From assembly GCA_902628635.1 (NCBI GenBank), contig CACONQ010000003.1, forward strand, positions 62,001 through 126,000: DNA of 64,000 nucleotides, read 5' to 3'. The notes under the pieces are model-generated. The model searched no databases, was not told the origin of the DNA, and worked only from the letters and a program-made list of their open reading frames with translations. Position numbers and translations under genes: made by a program. How positions within the stretch are numbered: position 1 is the stretch's first letter; each line of letters opens with the position of its first letter. This DNA is from an uncultured Pelagibacteraceae bacterium. GTDB taxonomy: Bacteria; Pseudomonadota; Alphaproteobacteria; Pelagibacterales; Pelagibacteraceae. Positions 43,344-53,281 of the stretch are shown here, piece by piece.

Positions 43344-43738
43344 TAAAATACCTTACAAATAATTTCTCCACCAACTTTTTGTTTTCTTGCGTCTATATCA
43401 GTCATAACTCCTTTAGGAGTTGAGATTATAGCAATACCTAATCCATTATTAATTTTCGGTAAGCTTTCTGCACTAGAAAATATTCTTCTTCCTGGTTTTG
43501 AAACTCTTTCAATTGTATTTATAACTGGATTACCAGAATTATATTTTAAATTAATTGTTAGGTTTGGCTTTCCAGATTTATTTTCTACATTGTAATCAAT
43601 TATAAAACCTTCACCTTTAAGAACATCTGCAATTTTAGTCTTAAAGTTGGAAGATGGTAAATCTACCTTTTTCTGATTTCTCATTTGGGCATTTTTTATT
43701 CTTGCTATCATATCTCCTATTGGATCACTTAAACTCAT
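43343..43738 (-). CDS. rpsH: Ribosomal protein uS8
   Basis: MSLSDPIGDMIARIKNAQMRNQ, IISTPKGVMTD. Confidence 0.99.
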   Translation of the reverse strand: MSLSDPIGDMIARIKNAQMRNQKKVDLPSSNFKTKIADVLKGEGFIIDYNVENKSGKPNLTINLKYNSGNPVINTIERVSKPGRRIFSSAESLPKINNGLGIAIISTPKGVMTDIDARKQKVGGEIICKVF

Positions 43739-43750
43739 AATATTTCCTTT

Positions 43751-44056
43751 CTACCAACTTGATTTTACCATTCCTGGAATTTTTCCTTCAAGACCCAGCT
43801 TTCTAAGGGCTATTCTTGAAATTTTTAATTTTCTATAAACACCGTGGGGTCTTCCGGTAATCTGACATCTGTTTCTTACTCTTATTTTTGCTGAATTTCT
43901 AGGAAGTTTAGATAATTTTTGTTGAGCTTTAAATCTTTCTTCTAATGGAAGTTTTTTATCCATGACTATTTTTTTTAGCTTTTTTCTTTTAGAGTAATAT
44001 CTGTCAGACAACTTTATTCTTCTATTATTTTTATTTATTGAACTTAGTTTTGCCAT
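43751..44056 (-). CDS. rpsN: Ribosomal protein uS14, zinc-independent type
   Basis: [27 protein letters not shown]; no CxxC pairs. Confidence 0.98.
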   Translation of the reverse strand: MAKLSSINKNNRRIKLSDRYYSKRKKLKKIVMDKKLPLEERFKAQQKLSKLPRNSAKIRVRNRCQITGRPHGVYRKLKISRIALRKLGLEGKIPGMVKSSW

Positions 44057-44610
44057 TAGTTAGTCCTTTCTTCTTTAAATGGAAAATTTAAACGTTTTAA
44101 TAGTTCGTAACTGTGCTTTTTGTCGATAGCTGAAATAACTATAGTAATATCAAGCCCTCTTATCTTATCAACTTTATCAAAATTAACCTCAGGGAAAATT
44201 ATATGTTCTTTAATTCCAAAAGTATAATTACCAAAATTATCAAAACCTTTTGATGATAAACCTCTAAAATCTTTTATTCTAGGAAGTGCTATATTGACTA
44301 GTCTATCAATAAACTCGTACATTTTATCTTTTCTTAAAGTTACTTTAAGACCTGCTTTTGTATTCTTTCTTGTTTTAAAGTTTGAAATTGATTTTTTAAA
44401 TTTAGTTGTAACAGGTTTTTGTCCAGTAATTTTCGATAAATCTTCCTCACAAACTTTTAATATTTTTGAGTCGTTTCCATCAACTCCGAGACCCATATTA
44501 AGAACAACTTTCACAAGTTTAGGGGCCATATAACTATTCTTAAGACCTAACTTATTTTTAAGATCAATCTGAATTTCTTTATTATATAACTCTTTTAATC
44601 TAGGTATCAT
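44056..44610 (-). CDS. rplE: Ribosomal protein uL5
   Basis: [14 protein letters not shown]...[19 protein letters not shown]. Confidence 0.99.
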   Translation of the reverse strand: MIPRLKELYNKEIQIDLKNKLGLKNSYMAPKLVKVVLNMGLGVDGNDSKILKVCEEDLSKITGQKPVTTKFKKSISNFKTRKNTKAGLKVTLRKDKMYEFIDRLVNIALPRIKDFRGLSSKGFDNFGNYTFGIKEHIIFPEVNFDKVDKIRGLDITIVISAIDKKHSYELLKRLNFPFKEERTN

Positions 44611-44861
44611 TTTTTAGCCTCTTTTTTTTTTATTTCTTTTTTGCCTGTTGAAATAATAGAAAGATTTGAAAGGTTTAAAAAATTTTCTTTTTCAAAAATA
44701 CCACCTTTTTTTTCTTTGGTTGTTTTCACATGTTTTTTAATCATGTTTAAACCTTTTACTTTTGCTCTAAAGTTTTTTCTATCAATCTCTATTATTTCTC
44801 CCTCTTTATTTTTGTCTTTACCACAAATTATTTTTACTTTATTTCCTTTTTTAATATCCAT
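44607..44861 (-). CDS. rplX: Ribosomal protein uL24 (short)
   Basis: KOW motif [22 protein letters not shown]; position between L14 and L5. Confidence 0.95.
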   Translation of the reverse strand: MDIKKGNKVKIICGKDKNKEGEIIEIDRKNFRAKVKGLNMIKKHVKTTKEKKGGIFEKENFLNLSNLSIISTGKKEIKKKEAKK

Positions 44862-45229
44862 TATAAAACCTCCGGAGCTAAAGATATTATTTTCATTTGT
44901 CCCTTATTTCTTAATTCTCTTGTTACAGGTCCAAAAATTCTTGTACCAACTGGTTCTCCTTTATCATCAACCAATACCGCAGCGTTATTATCAAACTTAA
45001 CTTTAGATCCATCATCTCTATGAATACCTTTTTTAACTCTTACTACCACCGCTTTATGAACAGACCCTTTTTTTACTTTACCCTTTGGAATGGCTTCTTT
45101 TACAGCAATCACAATTGTATCTCCAATGCTTGCGTATCTTCTTTTTGATCCTCCCAAAACTTTAATACACTCAATTTTTTTTGCACCAGTGTTATCAGCT
45201 ACATTTAATTCTGTTTGAACCTGAATCAT
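44861..45229 (-). CDS. rplN: Ribosomal protein uL14
   Basis: [33 protein letters not shown]. Confidence 0.99.
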   Translation of the reverse strand: MIQVQTELNVADNTGAKKIECIKVLGGSKRRYASIGDTIVIAVKEAIPKGKVKKGSVHKAVVVRVKKGIHRDDGSKVKFDNNAAVLVDDKGEPVGTRIFGPVTRELRNKGQMKIISLAPEVL

Positions 45230-45462
45230 TTTTTTCCCTCAATAACTTCAAATTTTTTACTTTTAGAGTAAGGTTTGCATTCAATAATAGATACCTTATC
45301 TCCACTTTTATATTTATTTGTCTCATCATGAGCGCTATATTTCTTTCTACTTCTAACAACTTTTTTGAAAAGTGGATGTTGGTACTTCCTTTCAACTAAA
45401 ACTTTTATAGTTTTGTTTTCTTTGTCACTTACAACTATCCCATGAAGTATTTTTTTAGGCAT
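45226..45462 (-). CDS. rpsQ: Ribosomal protein uS17
   Basis: [32 protein letters not shown]; start set at internal Met. Confidence 0.97.
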   Translation of the reverse strand: MPKKILHGIVVSDKENKTIKVLVERKYQHPLFKKVVRSRKKYSAHDETNKYKSGDKVSIIECKPYSKSKKFEVIEGKK

Positions 45463-45646
45463 TAGCTTTTGCTCCAATAAATGTTTTTAGTCTTGCTATA
45501 TTTCTTTTTGTTTCTTTTATCTTAGAGGTGTTAGTTACTTGTCCATTAATTTTTTGAAAACGCAAATTGAATAGATCTTTCTTAAATTTCTCTATATCTT
45601 TTTGTGCTTGAGACTTAGTCATCTTTTTAATTTCTTTTTTTTTCAT
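45455..45646 (-). CDS. rpmC: Ribosomal protein uL29
   Basis: LFNLRFQKINGQVTNTSKIKETKRNIARLKT. Confidence 0.97.
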   Translation of the reverse strand: MKKKEIKKMTKSQAQKDIEKFKKDLFNLRFQKINGQVTNTSKIKETKRNIARLKTFIGAKANA

Positions 45647-46056
45647 TATGTAAATCTTCTTATAAATTTTGTTTTTATTGGTAATTTAGCAGATGCTTTA
45701 TATAAAGCTTCTTTTGCAATTTGCTCAGATACACCGTCGACTTCAAATAAAATTCTTCCGGGTTTCACTCTGCAAGCCCAAAATTCTGGAGAACCTTTTC
45801 CTTTACCCATTCTTACCTCTGTTGGTTTTTTTGATACAGGTATATTTGGAAACACTCTAGTCCATACACGTCCTTGTCTTTTCATATGTCTTGTTAATGC
45901 AACTCTAGCTGCTTCTATTTGTTTGGAAATAACTCTATCAGGTGATAAAGCTTTAAGACCATATGCTCCGTAATTCATTAAATTACATCTCGATGCTCTT
46001 CCATGTATTCTGCCCTTATGAGCTTTTCTAAACTTTGTTCTAGTTGGTTGTAACAT
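45646..46056 (-). CDS. rplP: Ribosomal protein uL16
   Basis: [19 protein letters not shown]. Confidence 0.99.
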   Translation of the reverse strand: MLQPTRTKFRKAHKGRIHGRASRCNLMNYGAYGLKALSPDRVISKQIEAARVALTRHMKRQGRVWTRVFPNIPVSKKPTEVRMGKGKGSPEFWACRVKPGRILFEVDGVSEQIAKEALYKASAKLPIKTKFIRRFT

Positions 46057-46059
46057 AAT

Positions 46060-46719
46060 TTATTTTTTATTAGTCTCTTGACTAAACTCCTTTGTAAAAA
46101 TTTCACCTTTATAAATCCAAACTTTAATACCAATTATACCGTATGTGGTTAAAGCCTCTGACTCCGCATAGTCAATATCTGCTCTTAGTGTATGTGATGG
46201 TATACTTCCATCTCTTAGCCACTCTGTTCTAGCAATTTCATTTCCACCTAATCTGCCACTAATAGAGACTTTTATGCCCTTCGCTCCTAATCTTAAAGCT
46301 GATTGCATTGATCTTTTCATAGCTCTTCTATATGAAACTCTTTTAACTAGTTGTTGTGCAATGTTTTCTGCCACAAGAAAACTATTTGTCTCTGGTTTCT
46401 TTACTTCTTTTATATTGAGATTAACTTCATTTTTAGTCAATTGAGATAATTTATTCTTAATTTTTTCAATATCACTTCCTTTTTTCCCTATTACAAAACC
46501 AGGTCTTGATGTGTAAATTGTTACAAAACATTTCTTAGATGTTCTTTCAATCATTACTTTTGACACTCCAGAATTAATTACATTTTTTTTTATATATTCA
46601 CGTATCTTAAAATCTTCTATTAAGTAATTACCAAAATCTTTTTTTCTTGCATACCAAACAGAGTCCCAACCTCTATTTATACCAAGTCTTAAACCTACTG
46701 GATTAACTTTTTGACCCAC
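46060..46719 (-). CDS. rpsC: Ribosomal protein uS3
   Basis: [26 protein letters not shown] domain. Confidence 0.99.
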   Translation of the reverse strand: MGQKVNPVGLRLGINRGWDSVWYARKKDFGNYLIEDFKIREYIKKNVINSGVSKVMIERTSKKCFVTIYTSRPGFVIGKKGSDIEKIKNKLSQLTKNEVNLNIKEVKKPETNSFLVAENIAQQLVKRVSYRRAMKRSMQSALRLGAKGIKVSISGRLGGNEIARTEWLRDGSIPSHTLRADIDYAESEALTTYGIIGIKVWIYKGEIFTKEFSQETNKK

Positions 46720-47107
46720 GTTTCTCCTCTATTTTCTTTTTATATTCTGACAAAATAATTGTTAAATTTGAATATGGTTTTTTTATACCTGCTGCTCTAC
46801 CTTTTGCTCTAGCTCTAAATCTTTTCATCACAATTTGTTTTCCACAATATGCTTCTTTAATAAATAGCTTATCAATATCATATTGAAAATTGTTTTCAGC
46901 GTTTGCGACAGCTGATGAAATCGTTTTCTTGACATCTTTTGAAATTCTTTTCTCTGAGAAAGTTAAATCTCTTATTGCCTCACCCACTTTTTTTCCAACG
47001 ATAGATTTAAGAATAGGCTTAAGTTTTCTCGTGCTCGATCTGACATTTTTGTTAACTGATTTAACAGTTTTAATATCTGATTTAATTTTATCTTCTTTTT
47101 TTCCCAT
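46703..47107 (-). CDS. rplV: Ribosomal protein uL22 with N-terminal extension
   Basis: [54 protein letters not shown]; start set at internal Met (MGKKEDKIK), upstream frame lies inside rpsS. Confidence 0.96.
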   Translation of the reverse strand: MGKKEDKIKSDIKTVKSVNKNVRSSTRKLKPILKSIVGKKVGEAIRDLTFSEKRISKDVKKTISSAVANAENNFQYDIDKLFIKEAYCGKQIVMKRFRARAKGRAAGIKKPYSNLTIILSEYKKKIEEKRGSKS

Positions 47108-47108
47108 T

Positions 47109-47420
47109 TTACTTCTTCTCCGCAGGTTTAGCTGCTGCATCCTCTGTTTTAGCTTTTTTATCCGCCGGTGTGTGACCAAAGAATTGTCTAGTTGGAGCAA
47201 ACTCTCCAAATTTATGTCCTACCATATCTTCTGAAACTGTTATTGGAATAAATTTCTTACCATTGTAGATCAAGAAACTAACCCCTACAAAATCTGGAAT
47301 TATCGTAGATTTTCTAGACCAAGTTTTTATAGGTTTTTTTGCTGGATCATTTTTTTGTTTTTCAACTTTTTTAATCAAGCTTTCTTCTACAAAAGGTCCT
47401 TTCCAAACTGCTCTAGCCAT
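47109..47420 (-). CDS. rpsS: Ribosomal protein uS19 with Ala/Lys C-terminal tail
   Basis: [19 protein letters not shown]...[16 protein letters not shown]. Confidence 0.99.
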   Translation of the reverse strand: MARAVWKGPFVEESLIKKVEKQKNDPAKKPIKTWSRKSTIIPDFVGVSFLIYNGKKFIPITVSEDMVGHKFGEFAPTRQFFGHTPADKKAKTEDAAAKPAEKK

Positions 47421-47422
47421 AA

Positions 47423-48256
47423 CTATTTCTTCTTCCTTTTTCTTCTTCTAATAATAAATTTATCTGTTCTCTTATTATCTCTTGTTTTAAGCCCTTTTGC
47501 GGATTGGCCAGTTGGTGAAACCGGGTGTCTTCCTCCAGCTGATTTTCCTTCACCTCCACCATGTGGGTGATCAACTGGATTTTTGACTACACCTCTAGTG
47601 TGTGGTCTAATCCCCATCCATCTTGATCTACCTGCTTTTCCTATTTTAATATTTTTTTGATCAGGGTTTGATAATACACCGATTGTTGCCATACATTTTG
47701 AATTTACTTTTCTAACTTCTCCTGAAGTCATCTTAATTAGTGAATAGGCGCCATCTACGCCTGAGATAGAAACAGACGTACCTGCAGATCTAGCAATTTT
47801 GCCTCCAGCTCCTGGTTGGAGTTCAACATTATGAATATCAATACCAGCTGGGATATCTTGTAATGGCATACAGTTTCCAACTTTGATCTCTATATTTGTT
47901 CCATTTCTAATTTTATCACCTGCTTTAACGTTCTGGGGTGCTAAGTAATAAAATTTTTCTCCATCCTCAAACTTTACCAACATGATATAACAAGATCTAT
48001 TTGGATCATATTCTATTCTTTCTATTTCACCAATTGAATCAAATTTTCTTCTGTAAAAATCAATAATTCTATATTTATGCTTATGACCTCCGCCGTGATT
48101 TCTTGACGTTATTCTGCCTAAGTTATTCCGCCCTTTCGAGGAATTATTTGCAGCTGTTAGTGGTTTAAATGGTTTTCCTTTCCACAAATTACTTCTATCA
48201 ACTAAAACTGTTCCACGTGTTGATTTAGTATATGGTTTAAAACTTTTTAAGGACAT
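47423..48256 (-). CDS. rplB: Ribosomal protein uL2
   Basis: [47 protein letters not shown]. Confidence 0.99.
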   Translation of the reverse strand: MSLKSFKPYTKSTRGTVLVDRSNLWKGKPFKPLTAANNSSKGRNNLGRITSRNHGGGHKHKYRIIDFYRRKFDSIGEIERIEYDPNRSCYIMLVKFEDGEKFYYLAPQNVKAGDKIRNGTNIEIKVGNCMPLQDIPAGIDIHNVELQPGAGGKIARSAGTSVSISGVDGAYSLIKMTSGEVRKVNSKCMATIGVLSNPDQKNIKIGKAGRSRWMGIRPHTRGVVKNPVDHPHGGGEGKSAGGRHPVSPTGQSAKGLKTRDNKRTDKFIIRRRKRKKK

Positions 48257-48257
48257 T

Positions 48258-48551
48258 TTATATACCTGTCGTCAAATCGATCGATTGACCCTTTTTAAGT
48301 GTTATAATTGCTTTTTTATACCCTTGAACTTTAACTTTTCTTCCTCTTGTGAATTTGAGTCTTGACTTTTTATTTACAATATTAATTTTGGTAACATTTA
48401 CCTTAAAAATTTTTTCAATATTTTTTTTTAAAGTTTTTTTATCTGATGAAAAAGGAACCTTAAAAACAATTTTGTTAAATTCGGATAAATTGGTAGATTT
48501 TTCAGTAACTACTGGAGAAATTATTTTGTCATATAAATGAATTTTATTCAT
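48258..48551 (-). CDS. rplW: Ribosomal protein uL23
   Basis: IISPVVTEKSTNLSEFNKIVFKV. Confidence 0.98.
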   Translation of the reverse strand: MNKIHLYDKIISPVVTEKSTNLSEFNKIVFKVPFSSDKKTLKKNIEKIFKVNVTKINIVNKKSRLKFTRGRKVKVQGYKKAIITLKKGQSIDLTTGI

Positions 48552-49167
48552 ATCTTTTTTCTAACTCCTTTACTGAGGTTTCTGTAAAAATTACTTTTTT
48601 AAATTTTATAATATCAAAAGCGCTAAAATGATTAATATCGGTTGTTTTTACATTTGGTAAATTTCTTAGTGATTTAAATACTTTTTCTTTTGAGTTTTTA
48701 TCTAATATGATTAAAGAATTGCTAGCTTCAAATTTATTTAAGATTTTATTCATCTCTTTAGTCTTCTTTATTTCATTCTTAAAATCACTTATTACAATAA
48801 GATTGCTAGATTTTTTTTTATCACTTAACAAAGAAGCTACGCTCATTTTTTTTTCATTTTTATTCAGTTTTCTTATTTTATAATTTTTTTCACCTTTTGG
48901 TCCGTGAGCAATTCCTCCACCAACAAAAATTGGAGCTTTTCTACTTGCGTGTCTTGCGTTACCGGTTCCTTTTTGAGCATAAATCTTTGAAGTTGAACCT
49001 ATTATCTCGTTTTTTTGTTTTGTTTTTGCTTTTCTTCCTTTGTAATTTGCATTTATTTTGTAAAGAACACCACTAATTAACTTTTTATTTATTTTAGCTG
49101 AAAAGATTTTGTCCATCACCTCTATGCTCTCTTTTTTTCCATCAATATTAAATTTATCAATTTTCAT
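48544..49167 (-). CDS. rplD: Ribosomal protein uL4
   Basis: KIYAQKGTGNARHASRKAPIFVGGGIAHGP. Confidence 0.98.
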   Translation of the reverse strand: MKIDKFNIDGKKESIEVMDKIFSAKINKKLISGVLYKINANYKGRKAKTKQKNEIIGSTSKIYAQKGTGNARHASRKAPIFVGGGIAHGPKGEKNYKIRKLNKNEKKMSVASLLSDKKKSSNLIVISDFKNEIKKTKEMNKILNKFEASNSLIILDKNSKEKVFKSLRNLPNVKTTDINHFSAFDIIKFKKVIFTETSVKELEKRYE

Positions 49168-49171
49168 TTTT

Positions 49172-49882
49172 TTATTTCTTTTTCTTTTCTGGTACTTTTT
49201 TTAGCTTTTCTATTGCTTCAATTTTTTCACTCATAGTAAGTTTTGAAGTATTTTTTGATGCTTTTTTAACTAAAACTTCACTATTTTTTGAGCCAGGGAT
49301 AGATCCTTTTACAAAAAGCAGATCATTTTCTGGATCAGATTTTATAATTTCAATATTTTGAATAGTTCTTAGCTTATCACCCATATGTCCAGCCATTTTT
49401 TTATTTTTAAAAACTTTTCCTGGATCTTGATTTTGTCCTGTTGAACCATGTGCTCTATGTGAAATGGAGACACCATGTGAAGCTCTTAAACCCGCAAAAT
49501 TATGTCTTTTCATAGCACCAGCAAAACCTTTACCAATAGTTTTTGATCTAATATCAACAAATTTAGTATCTTTAAAAATTTCAACACCAAACTCATTACC
49601 TGGCTTATAGTTCTCTATATTTTTTACCCTCAATTCTTTTATTATTTTCCTTGGTTCTGTATTTTTTTTTGTAAAAAAACCTTTCATAGCTTTTGTTAAT
49701 TTCGAATTTTTGATCTTACCAAAACCTAATTGTATTGCTGTATATCCTCTTTTTTTTGGATCAATAACTTCAATAATTCGCCCTTTTTCAATTTTTAAAA
49801 CAGTTACAGGAACTGACTGGCCAGTTTTATAAAACTCTCTTGTCATTCCTATTTTTTTTCCTATTAAAGCTATCTCTGTCAT
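49172..49882 (-). CDS. rplC: Ribosomal protein uL3
   Basis: ALIGKKIGMTREF, GFAGAMKRHNFAGLRASHGVSISHRAHGSTGQNQDPGKVFKNKKMAGHMG. Confidence 0.99.
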   Translation of the reverse strand: MTEIALIGKKIGMTREFYKTGQSVPVTVLKIEKGRIIEVIDPKKRGYTAIQLGFGKIKNSKLTKAMKGFFTKKNTEPRKIIKELRVKNIENYKPGNEFGVEIFKDTKFVDIRSKTIGKGFAGAMKRHNFAGLRASHGVSISHRAHGSTGQNQDPGKVFKNKKMAGHMGDKLRTIQNIEIIKSDPENDLLFVKGSIPGSKNSEVLVKKASKNTSKLTMSEKIEAIEKLKKVPEKKKK

Positions 49883-49886
49883 AATT

Positions 49887-50195
49887 TTATATTTTTATTT
49901 CTACATCTACACCAGATGCTAGATCTAGTTTCATCAAAGCTTCTACTGTTTGTGGTGTTGGTTCAATTATATCTATTAATCTCTTATGAGTTCTTGTTTC
50001 AAATTGCTCTCTACTTTTTTTATCTATGTGTGGCGATCTTAAAACTGTATATCTCTCAATTTTTGTTGGAAGTGGTATAGGCCCCTTTATATTAGCACCA
50101 GTCCTTTTTACTGTATTAACAATTTCTTCAGTTGACTGGTCTAAAACTTTGTTATCGTATGCCCTTAATTTAATTCTTATATTTTGCTTTTCCAT
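49887..50195 (-). CDS. rpsJ: Ribosomal protein uS10
   Basis: [29 protein letters not shown]. Confidence 0.99.
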   Translation of the reverse strand: MEKQNIRIKLRAYDNKVLDQSTEEIVNTVKRTGANIKGPIPLPTKIERYTVLRSPHIDKKSREQFETRTHKRLIDIIEPTPQTVEALMKLDLASGVDVEIKI

Positions 50196-50198
50196 TTT

Positions 50199-52274
50199 TT
50201 AACCTGTCTTTTTTGTTACTTCGTCCTGAACATTTTGCGGTACTTTTGCATAATGATCAAAGAACATAGAATATTGTGCTCTACCTTGTGACATTGATCT
50301 TAAAGAATTAATATAACCAAACATATTTGCCAAAGGTACCATTGCGGTGATTACTGTTGCATTTCCTCTCTGTTCTTGAGTACTAATTTGACCACGTCTA
50401 CTATTTAAATCGCCTATAACATCTCCCATATAATCTTCTGGTGTAACTACCTCTACCCTCATCATTGGCTCTAATAATTTAAGAGTTGCTCTTGTACATG
50501 CCTCTTTAAAACACTGTCTAGAAGCAAGCTCAAAAGCTAATACACTTGAGTCAACATCATGATGTAGACCGTCTAAAATAGTAACTTTATAATCTATCAT
50601 TGGAAAACCAGCTAATATTCCATTATCAGCAACTGACTCAACACCTTTTTCAACTCCAGGAATAAATTCTTTTGGAATTGCTCCACCTTTAATTTTACTT
50701 TCGACTTCTCTACCTTTGCCAGGTTCTAATGGTTCAACAGAGAGTTTTACTCTTGCAAATTGTCCGGCACCACCACTTTGTTTCTTATGAGTATAATCAA
50801 ACTCGCTGGGATTTTGTATTGTTTCTCTATAGGCTACCTGTGGAGCTCCAACGTTTGCTTCAACTTTAAATTCTCTCTTCATTCTATCAACAATTATATC
50901 AAGATGTAATTCTCCCATTCCTTTAATAATTGTTTGGCCCGACTCCTCGTCTGAGCTTACTCTAAAAGAAGGATCCTCTTTTGCTAATCTTGCTAAAGCC
51001 TCACCCATTTTCTCTTGATCGGCTTTAGTTTTTGGTTCCACTGCAATTTCTATAACTGGATCAGGAAATTCCATTGGCTCTAAAAGGACAGGTTTATCTT
51101 TATTAGCCAATGTATGTCCCGTAATTGTATTCTTTAATCCAGCTAAAGCTACAATATCACCAGCATTAGCTTCTTTAATATCTTCTCTAGAATTGGCATG
51201 CATCAAAAGCATTCTTCCAACTCTCTCTTCTTTATCTTTTGATGTATTGTAAATTCCAGTACCAGTTTTAACCGTACCAGAATATACTCTTATAAACGTT
51301 AATGATCCTACAAATGGGTCATTTGCTACTTTAAATGCTAAAGCCGAAAAAGGAGCACTATCCTCAAATTTCATTTCCATTTCCTCATCAGAATTAGGTT
51401 TCGTTCCTTTTATTGATCCAATATCCTTAGGACTTGGTAAATAATCAACAACAGCATCAAGTAATGGCTGAACTCCCTTATTTTTGAAAGCTGAACCAGT
51501 CAATACTGGTACAAAATCAAAACTTAAACATCCTTTTCTCACACATTTAATTAAATCCTCATTTTTAATTTCGTCACCATTTAAATAACTTTCCATTAAT
51601 TTTTCATCTTGTTCTACAGCAGTCTCAACTAAATCCTGTCTATATTTTAAACAAATTTCCTTTAAATCTTCCGGTATGTCTTTTTCCTCCCACTCAGCAC
51701 CCAAGTCCTCATTTTTCCAAATTATTGCTTTCATTTTCACTAAATCTACAACACCTTGTAAAGACGACTCTATTCCAACCGGAATTTGCATCACCAAAGG
51801 TTTTGCGCCAAGTCTCTCTTTTATCATTTCAACACATCTAAAAAAATCAGCTCCTGTCCTATCAAGCTTATTTACAAAACATATACGTGGAACTTTATAT
51901 TTATCTGCTTGTCTCCAAACAGTCTCTGATTGAGGTTCTACACCAGCAACTCCATCAAATACTGCAACTGCACCGTCTAATACTTTAAGAGATCTCTCAA
52001 CCTCGATTGTAAAATCTACGTGTCCAGGAGTATCAATAATATTAATTCTATTATCTCTCCAAAAACAGGTTGTTGCTGCTGAGGTAATTGTAATTCCTCT
52101 CTCTTGTTCTTGCTCCATCCAATCCATTGTTGCAGCACCATCGTGAACTTCACCAATTTTATGACTCTTTCCTGTATAATAAAGAATTCTCTCAGTTGTT
52201 GTAGTTTTTCCAGCATCAATGTGAGCCATAATCCCAATGTTTCGATATTTTTCTAAAGTGTGTGTTCTACTCAT
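50199..52274 (-). CDS. fusA: Elongation factor G
   Basis: [25 protein letters not shown]; start set at [12 protein letters not shown]. Confidence 0.98.
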   Translation of the reverse strand: MSRTHTLEKYRNIGIMAHIDAGKTTTTERILYYTGKSHKIGEVHDGAATMDWMEQEQERGITITSAATTCFWRDNRINIIDTPGHVDFTIEVERSLKVLDGAVAVFDGVAGVEPQSETVWRQADKYKVPRICFVNKLDRTGADFFRCVEMIKERLGAKPLVMQIPVGIESSLQGVVDLVKMKAIIWKNEDLGAEWEEKDIPEDLKEICLKYRQDLVETAVEQDEKLMESYLNGDEIKNEDLIKCVRKGCLSFDFVPVLTGSAFKNKGVQPLLDAVVDYLPSPKDIGSIKGTKPNSDEEMEMKFEDSAPFSALAFKVANDPFVGSLTFIRVYSGTVKTGTGIYNTSKDKEERVGRMLLMHANSREDIKEANAGDIVALAGLKNTITGHTLANKDKPVLLEPMEFPDPVIEIAVEPKTKADQEKMGEALARLAKEDPSFRVSSDEESGQTIIKGMGELHLDIIVDRMKREFKVEANVGAPQVAYRETIQNPSEFDYTHKKQSGGAGQFARVKLSVEPLEPGKGREVESKIKGGAIPKEFIPGVEKGVESVADNGILAGFPMIDYKVTILDGLHHDVDSSVLAFELASRQCFKEACTRATLKLLEPMMRVEVVTPEDYMGDVIGDLNSRRGQISTQEQRGNATVITAMVPLANMFGYINSLRSMSQGRAQYSMFFDHYAKVPQNVQDEVTKKTG

Positions 52275-52279
52275 ATCTA

Positions 52280-52750
52280 TTACCATCTAAAATGAGCAAA
52301 AGCTTTATTTGACTCTGCCATTTTATGTGTGTCCTCTTTTTTTTTAATTGCTGCACCCCTATTTTGGTAAGCATCATAAATCTCATTAAAAATTTTATCT
52401 GACATATTTTTATCTTTTCTTTTTCTTGAAGCATCGATTAACCATCTTAAAGCTAAAGCCTGAGATCTTTTTGATTTTACTTCAACTGGGACTTGGTATG
52501 TTGCACCACCGACTCTCCTGGATCTTACCTCAACTGTAGGCTTTATATTATTGATAGCCTCATTAAATACGTTTAAAGGTTCATCTTTTGATTTTGTTTT
52601 GATTTTATCAATTGCCTCATAAATAATTTTTTCTGCAACTGTTTTTTTTCCATCATACATAATACTGTTTATTAATTTTGGAATAATTGTAGATTTATAA
52701 ACTGGATCAACTATTGGAATTTTTTTTGGTGCTCTTTTTTTTCTAGACAT
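52280..52750 (-). CDS. rpsG: Ribosomal protein uS7
   Basis: [20 protein letters not shown]...[19 protein letters not shown]. Confidence 0.99.
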   Translation of the reverse strand: MSRKKRAPKKIPIVDPVYKSTIIPKLINSIMYDGKKTVAEKIIYEAIDKIKTKSKDEPLNVFNEAINNIKPTVEVRSRRVGGATYQVPVEVKSKRSQALALRWLIDASRKRKDKNMSDKIFNEIYDAYQNRGAAIKKKEDTHKMAESNKAFAHFRW

Positions 52751-52753
52751 GAA

Positions 52754-53125
52754 TTATTTTCCTTTTTTTGCACCGTATTTAGATCTTTGCTGTTTTCTTG
52801 CTGTAACACCCTGCGTATCTAGATTTCCTCTTAATATATGATAACGTACACCTGGTAAATCTTTAACCCTTCCGCCCCTGATAAGAACTACAGAGTGCTC
52901 TTGAAGATTATGACCTTCACCTGGTATATAAGATGTAACTTCGTGACCATTAGACAACCTCACCCTTGCTACTTTTCTTAAAGCTGAATTTGGTTTTTTT
53001 GGTGTTGTTGTATAAACCTTAACACATACACCTCTTTTTTGAGGAGATTTTTCTAACGCAGGAACTTTATCTCTTGATGAAGGTCTACGTCTTCTTTTTC
53101 TTAATAACTGGTTTATAGTCGGCAT
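52754..53125 (-). CDS. rpsL: Ribosomal protein uS12
   Basis: [38 protein letters not shown]. Confidence 0.99.
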   Translation of the reverse strand: MPTINQLLRKRRRRPSSRDKVPALEKSPQKRGVCVKVYTTTPKKPNSALRKVARVRLSNGHEVTSYIPGEGHNLQEHSVVLIRGGRVKDLPGVRYHILRGNLDTQGVTARKQQRSKYGAKKGK

Positions 53126-53150
53126 ACATTTTAAATATTTTTTGAGTAAG

Positions 53151-53170
53151 AAATAACTGACAGGTTATTT
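53151..53170 (-). promoter_or_regulatory. Perfect 7-bp stem hairpin in the rpsL leader
   Basis: aaataac-tgacag-gttattt, about 26 nt upstream of the rpsL ATG. Confidence 0.5.
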
Positions 53171-53224
53171 AGTGGCAGCGTTTAATGCCCCAATGACATT
53201 ACATTCCAACCAAAAAATATGGCC

Positions 53225-53252
53225 AAAATACTATAGAAATTGTTTTTGTCAA
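53225..53252 (-). promoter_or_regulatory. Predicted sigma70 promoter for rpsL-rpsG-fusA operon
   Basis: Minus strand TTGACA (53252-53247), 16-bp spacer, TATTTT (53230-53225) in the 156-bp rpoC-rpsL gap. Confidence 0.65.
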
Positions 53253-53281
53253 ATTAAAACGTTTATAAAAATTGTAAATTT

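Noticed and set aside
45195-45395. 66-aa minus-strand ORF
   Set aside because: Out-of-frame overlap with rpsQ; no independent support
45602-45973. 123-aa plus-strand ORF over rplP/rpmC
   Set aside because: Antisense to well-supported r-protein genes, no family resemblance
52016-52237. 73-aa minus-strand ORF
   Set aside because: Out-of-frame within fusA
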